Source of the DNA: Thermoplasmata archaeon
GTDB taxonomy: Archaea; Thermoplasmatota; Thermoplasmata; Lutacidiplasmatales; UBA184
DNA length: 9,388 bases
Direction: 5' to 3'
Assembly (NCBI GenBank): GCA_030039865.1
Contig: JASHUS010000156.1
Location: forward strand, 1-9,388
Below, in pieces: positions 7,569-9,388 of this stretch. Numbering within the stretch: the first letter of the stretch is position 1; each line of letters starts with the position of its first letter. The notes below the pieces were generated by a model, which ran no database searches, was not told the origin of the DNA, and saw nothing but the letters and a program-made list of their open reading frames with translations. Position numbers and translations under genes: made by a program.

Positions 7569-8180
7569 CTACTCCTTACGCTCTCGGATCAGCTTCTCCA
7601 GTTCGAGGATGCCGTCGAGCATCGCTTCGGGGCGGGGCGGACAGCCGGCGATGTAGACGTCGACGGGCACGAGCTTGTCGACGCCGGGTACGACCGAGTA
7701 CGCGGTACGGAACGGGCCGCCGCCGGTCGCGCAGTTGCCCATCGCGATCACCCACTTGGGCTCGGGCATCTGCTCGTAGAGCGTGATCAGCTTGTGGGCG
7801 ACCTTCCAGGTCACGGTCCCGTTCACGATCATCACGTCGCATTGCCGCGGCGAGGACCGGGGGACCACGCCGAACCGCTCGGCGTCCCACCGGGCCCCAA
7901 AGGCCGCCGCGAACTCGATCGCGCAGCAGGCGAGCCCCCAGTGCAGCGGGAAGAGCGAGTTGCGTCCGGCCCAGTTGAAGACCGGGCGGATGACCTTCGC
8001 CTGGCCCTGCTCGGCGATCAGCGAGCCCAGCGCCTCCTTCGCGGCGGGGATGAACTCCTTCGCGCGCAGCGTCTCGATCTCGATGAACGGCACGGCCGGC
8101 TGGTCGACCATCGGCAGGTCGACGCCGAGCGCGAGGGGCTCGGCGGGCTTGCTGACCAGCAGGGGGGCGGGCGTCGTCAT
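7569..8180 (-). CDS. nuoB: NADH-quinone oxidoreductase subunit B (NuoB/FpoB, PSST type)
   Basis: This subunit carries cluster N2, the last [4Fe-4S] centre before quinone. It has 203 residues. The four ligands are visible: the adjacent pair Cys85-Cys86 in [11 protein letters not shown], Cys150 in [12 protein letters not shown], and Cys180 in [15 protein letters not shown]. The block [19 protein letters not shown] is also typical; Cys114 replaces the Ser found in many bacterial sequences (RQSD). About 65 residues precede the conserved core, longer than in E. coli NuoB, where the Cys pair is at 63-64; this segment is Pro/Ala-rich at first. The ATG at 8180 overlaps the nuoA stop as ATGA, which supports this start over internal Met24, although no strong Shine-Dalgarno is seen; translation is probably coupled to nuoA. 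Confidence 0.97.
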   Translation of the reverse strand: MTTPAPLLVSKPAEPLALGVDLPMVDQPAVPFIEIETLRAKEFIPAAKEALGSLIAEQGQAKVIRPVFNWAGRNSLFPLHWGLACCAIEFAAAFGARWDAERFGVVPRSSPRQCDVMIVNGTVTWKVAHKLITLYEQMPEPKWVIAMGNCATGGGPFRTAYSVVPGVDKLVPVDVYIAGCPPRPEAMLDGILELEKLIRERKE

Positions 8181-8542
8181 ACGACCCAGCGCTTCTCCCC
8201 GCTCAGCGCGTAGTAGATGCCCGTGATCGCGAGCGCGGTGAAGGCCGCCGCGATGAAGACCGGGTACCAGCCCGAGTTCACGCCCCGGAACGTCAGCCCC
8301 CAGAGCGCGAGGATGAAACCGAGCACGTCGACCGCGACGAAGACGATCGCGAACGTGTAGTGCTGCGTCGGAAAGTCGATCTGCGCCTCACCCTCCGCCT
8401 CCTCCCCGCACTCGTAGGTCGTGAGCTGGAGGTACGACTGGCGTCGCTTCGCGCCGAGCGTTCGGTTGGCGATGATCGATCCCACGCCGAAGACCGTGGC
8501 GACGACCGCAAACACGAGGAACGTGGTGACACCGGCTTCCAT
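8177..8542 (-). CDS. nuoA: NADH-quinone oxidoreductase subunit A (NuoA/FpoA)
   Basis: This small membrane subunit (ND3 type) is the first gene of the operon. It has 121 residues and three hydrophobic helices at about 4-25, 62-84 and 92-112. The loop between helices 1 and 2 has the signature [17 protein letters not shown], with Cys45 in the place of the conserved ND3 loop cysteine. Helix 2 reads [18 protein letters not shown]. Asp72 is kept, but the Glu expected two residues later (DxE, E. coli Asp79/Glu81) is Leu74. Start codon ATG at 8542 has no good Shine-Dalgarno; an AGGA stands only 3 nt away, in keeping with a short archaeal leader. It overlaps nuoB by 4 nt. Confidence 0.96.
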   Translation of the reverse strand: MEAGVTTFLVFAVVATVFGVGSIIANRTLGAKRRQSYLQLTTYECGEEAEGEAQIDFPTQHYTFAIVFVAVDVLGFILALWGLTFRGVNSGWYPVFIAAAFTALAITGIYYALSGEKRWVV

Positions 8543-8565
8543 CGGTCCTACTCTCTGCTCGCCGT

Positions 8566-8600
8566 GTACGTACTTGCGACTCGGGGCCGTTATTTAAGGT
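8566..8600 (-). promoter_or_regulatory. Predicted archaeal-type promoter of the nuo operon
   Basis: On the minus strand a TTAAATAA element lies at 8590-8597 in a region that is otherwise almost all G and C. If it is a TATA box, transcription would start about 25 bp downstream, near 8567-8569, leaving a leader of about 26 nt before the nuoA ATG at 8542. The bases upstream, revcomp of 8598-8606, would hold the BRE. An 8-bp perfect palindrome, GTACGTAC at 8566-8573, covers the predicted start point. The assignment rests on position and composition only. Confidence 0.55.
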
Positions 8601-8668
8601 GAGCCGGCGAGCGGCGGAGGCCGGCCCAGGCGTCGCGCCCGGTGACGCGGTTTCCGGCCGCACGAGCT

Positions 8669-8701
8669 GTTAAGTCGCGCGCCCGGCTCGGCGGCCGACC
8701 C
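8669..8701 (+). promoter_or_regulatory. Predicted promoter of the GNAT gene, probably leaderless
   Basis: GTTAAG at 8669-8674 is the only AT-rich stretch before the GNAT ATG and is centred 30 bp upstream of it. With the usual TATA-to-start distance of about 26 bp, transcription would begin within a few bases of 8702. No purine-rich Shine-Dalgarno is present between 8680 and 8701, which agrees with a leaderless message. The TATA match is short and weak. Confidence 0.4.
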
Positions 8702-9388
8702 ATGCGACCGGACGCATTTCGCACCCCGCTCACGCTGACGGGTCCCCAGCTGCGGCTCGTGCCCGTGGAGCTCGGGCACGCCGCGCCCCTGCAACCGATC
8801 TGGGCCGACCCGCGGGTCAACCGCTACATGATCGGGCTCTTGCCCGGCCCGGAGCGTACCGACACCCGTCGCTTGATCGGATACCTGCTCGCGCAGCAGG
8901 CGCGGGGGAGCGATCTCGCCTTCACGATCGTCCGGGCGTCCGACGGACGACCCATCGGCATGACGCGATTCCTGTACATCGATCGCCCGAACGAGGCGGT
9001 CGAGGTCGGGGGGACGTGGTTCGATCCCGCCGTGTGGCGGACCTCCTTCAACACCGAGTCGAAGCTGCTCATGCTCGGCCACGCATTCGAGACCGAAGGG
9101 GTCCATCGGGTCTGTCTGCAGACGGACTCGCGGAACCTCCGGTCGCAGACGGCGATCGCCCGCATCGGAGCCCGACGGGAGGCCGTCCTGCGCGAGAATC
9201 GACGCCTCGCCGACGGAGGCTACCGCAACTCGGTGTACTTCCGGGTCCTCCGCCGCGAGTGGCCGGACGTGAAGCGCGCCCTCGAGCAGAAGCTCGACCG
9301 GTCGGAGCCGGCCCCCCGGTCGAGCCGCCCCCCGGATCCGATCCCCGACGCGTCGACCCCGTTGCCCGAGTCGTTCGGCCCGACCGAA
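8702..9388 (+). CDS. GNAT family N-acetyltransferase, RimJ/RimL-like, 3' end beyond window
   Basis: This protein probably transfers an acetyl group from acetyl-CoA to an amino group; the substrate cannot be told. The frame is open for 229 codons from ATG 8702 to the window edge without a stop. It resembles the Acetyltransf_3 (RimJ/RimL) group: an N-terminal LTLTGPQLRLVPVELGHAAP strand-helix unit, a central VEVGGTWFDPAVWRTSFNTE block, then KLLMLGHAFETEGVHRVCLQ, TDSRNLRSQTAIARIGARRE, and a terminal strand YRNSVYFRVLRREWP. These match the usual order of a full domain within about 190 residues. The remaining ~35 residues (from about 193) turn Pro/Ser-rich and are probably a disordered tail. It is divergent from nuo and has no evident functional link to it. 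Confidence 0.9.
   Translation, partial: MRPDAFRTPLTLTGPQLRLVPVELGHAAPLQPIWADPRVNRYMIGLLPGPERTDTRRLIGYLLAQQARGSDLAFTIVRASDGRPIGMTRFLYIDRPNEAVEVGGTWFDPAVWRTSFNTESKLLMLGHAFETEGVHRVCLQTDSRNLRSQTAIARIGARREAVLRENRRLADGGYRNSVYFRVLRREWPDVKRALEQKLDRSEPAPRSSRPPDPIPDASTPLPESFGPTE

Noticed and set aside
8594..9106. Minus-strand open frames across the promoter region and the GNAT gene
   Set aside because: They lie antisense to a well-supported GNAT domain or cover the divergent promoters, and show no domain of their own.
1..9388. Search for tRNA, rRNA, CRISPR repeats, insertion sequences, attachment sites or an unknown defence-like system
   Set aside because: I saw no repeat array, terminal inverted repeats, transposase motifs or tRNA-like cloverleaf. 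Nearly all bases are taken by conserved complex I genes and one GNAT gene.

Overview
The window holds most of one respiratory operon on the minus strand: a complex I-type (NDH-1 / Fpo-like) proton pump in the order nuoA-B-C-D-H-I-J-K-L-M, read from about 8542 down to the window edge at base 1. A divergent GNAT acetyltransferase gene starts at 8702 on the plus strand and runs off the right edge. nuoM is cut by the left edge, and nuoN would be expected beyond it.

The organism is a high-GC prokaryote and most likely an archaeon. Both divergent genes have an AT-rich TATA-like element about 25-30 bp before the expected transcription start, set in otherwise very GC-rich DNA. The GNAT gene appears to be leaderless, while genes inside the operon carry good Shine-Dalgarno (SD) sequences. 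The operon begins directly with nuoA and has no nuoE, nuoF or nuoG in view, so this looks like the 11-subunit 'headless' form found in archaea, cyanobacteria and plastids. C and D are separate genes and J is not split, unlike the halophile and methanogen arrangements as I recall them. A Thermoplasmatota-like lineage is a reasonable but unproven guess.

Layout, right to left: GNAT gene (8702-9388, +); a divergent promoter region of about 160 bp (8543-8701); nuoA, B, C and D (Q-module and first membrane subunit); nuoH and nuoI (quinone-chamber membrane subunit and iron-sulfur wire); nuoJ and nuoK (small membrane subunits); nuoL and nuoM (antiporter-like proton-pumping subunits). Genes are tightly packed. 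Overlaps are 4 nt at A/B, I/J and J/K and 8 nt at C/D. Gaps elsewhere are 4-40 nt, so the whole set is probably one transcript with translational coupling.

Together the products would pass electrons from an unidentified donor (ferredoxin, F420H2 or a dedicated input protein) through NuoI and NuoB clusters to a membrane quinone at the NuoB/NuoD/NuoH interface, and couple this to proton or ion pumping by H, J, K, L, M and N. The most unusual point is NuoI. It has four [4Fe-4S] binding motifs instead of two, because a second 2[4Fe-4S] ferredoxin domain is fused at the C-terminus. A second oddity is that nuoL has no ATG, GTG or TTG at its evident start. The rest is an ordinary, intact energy-metabolism operon, and I see no mobile element, CRISPR array or RNA gene.
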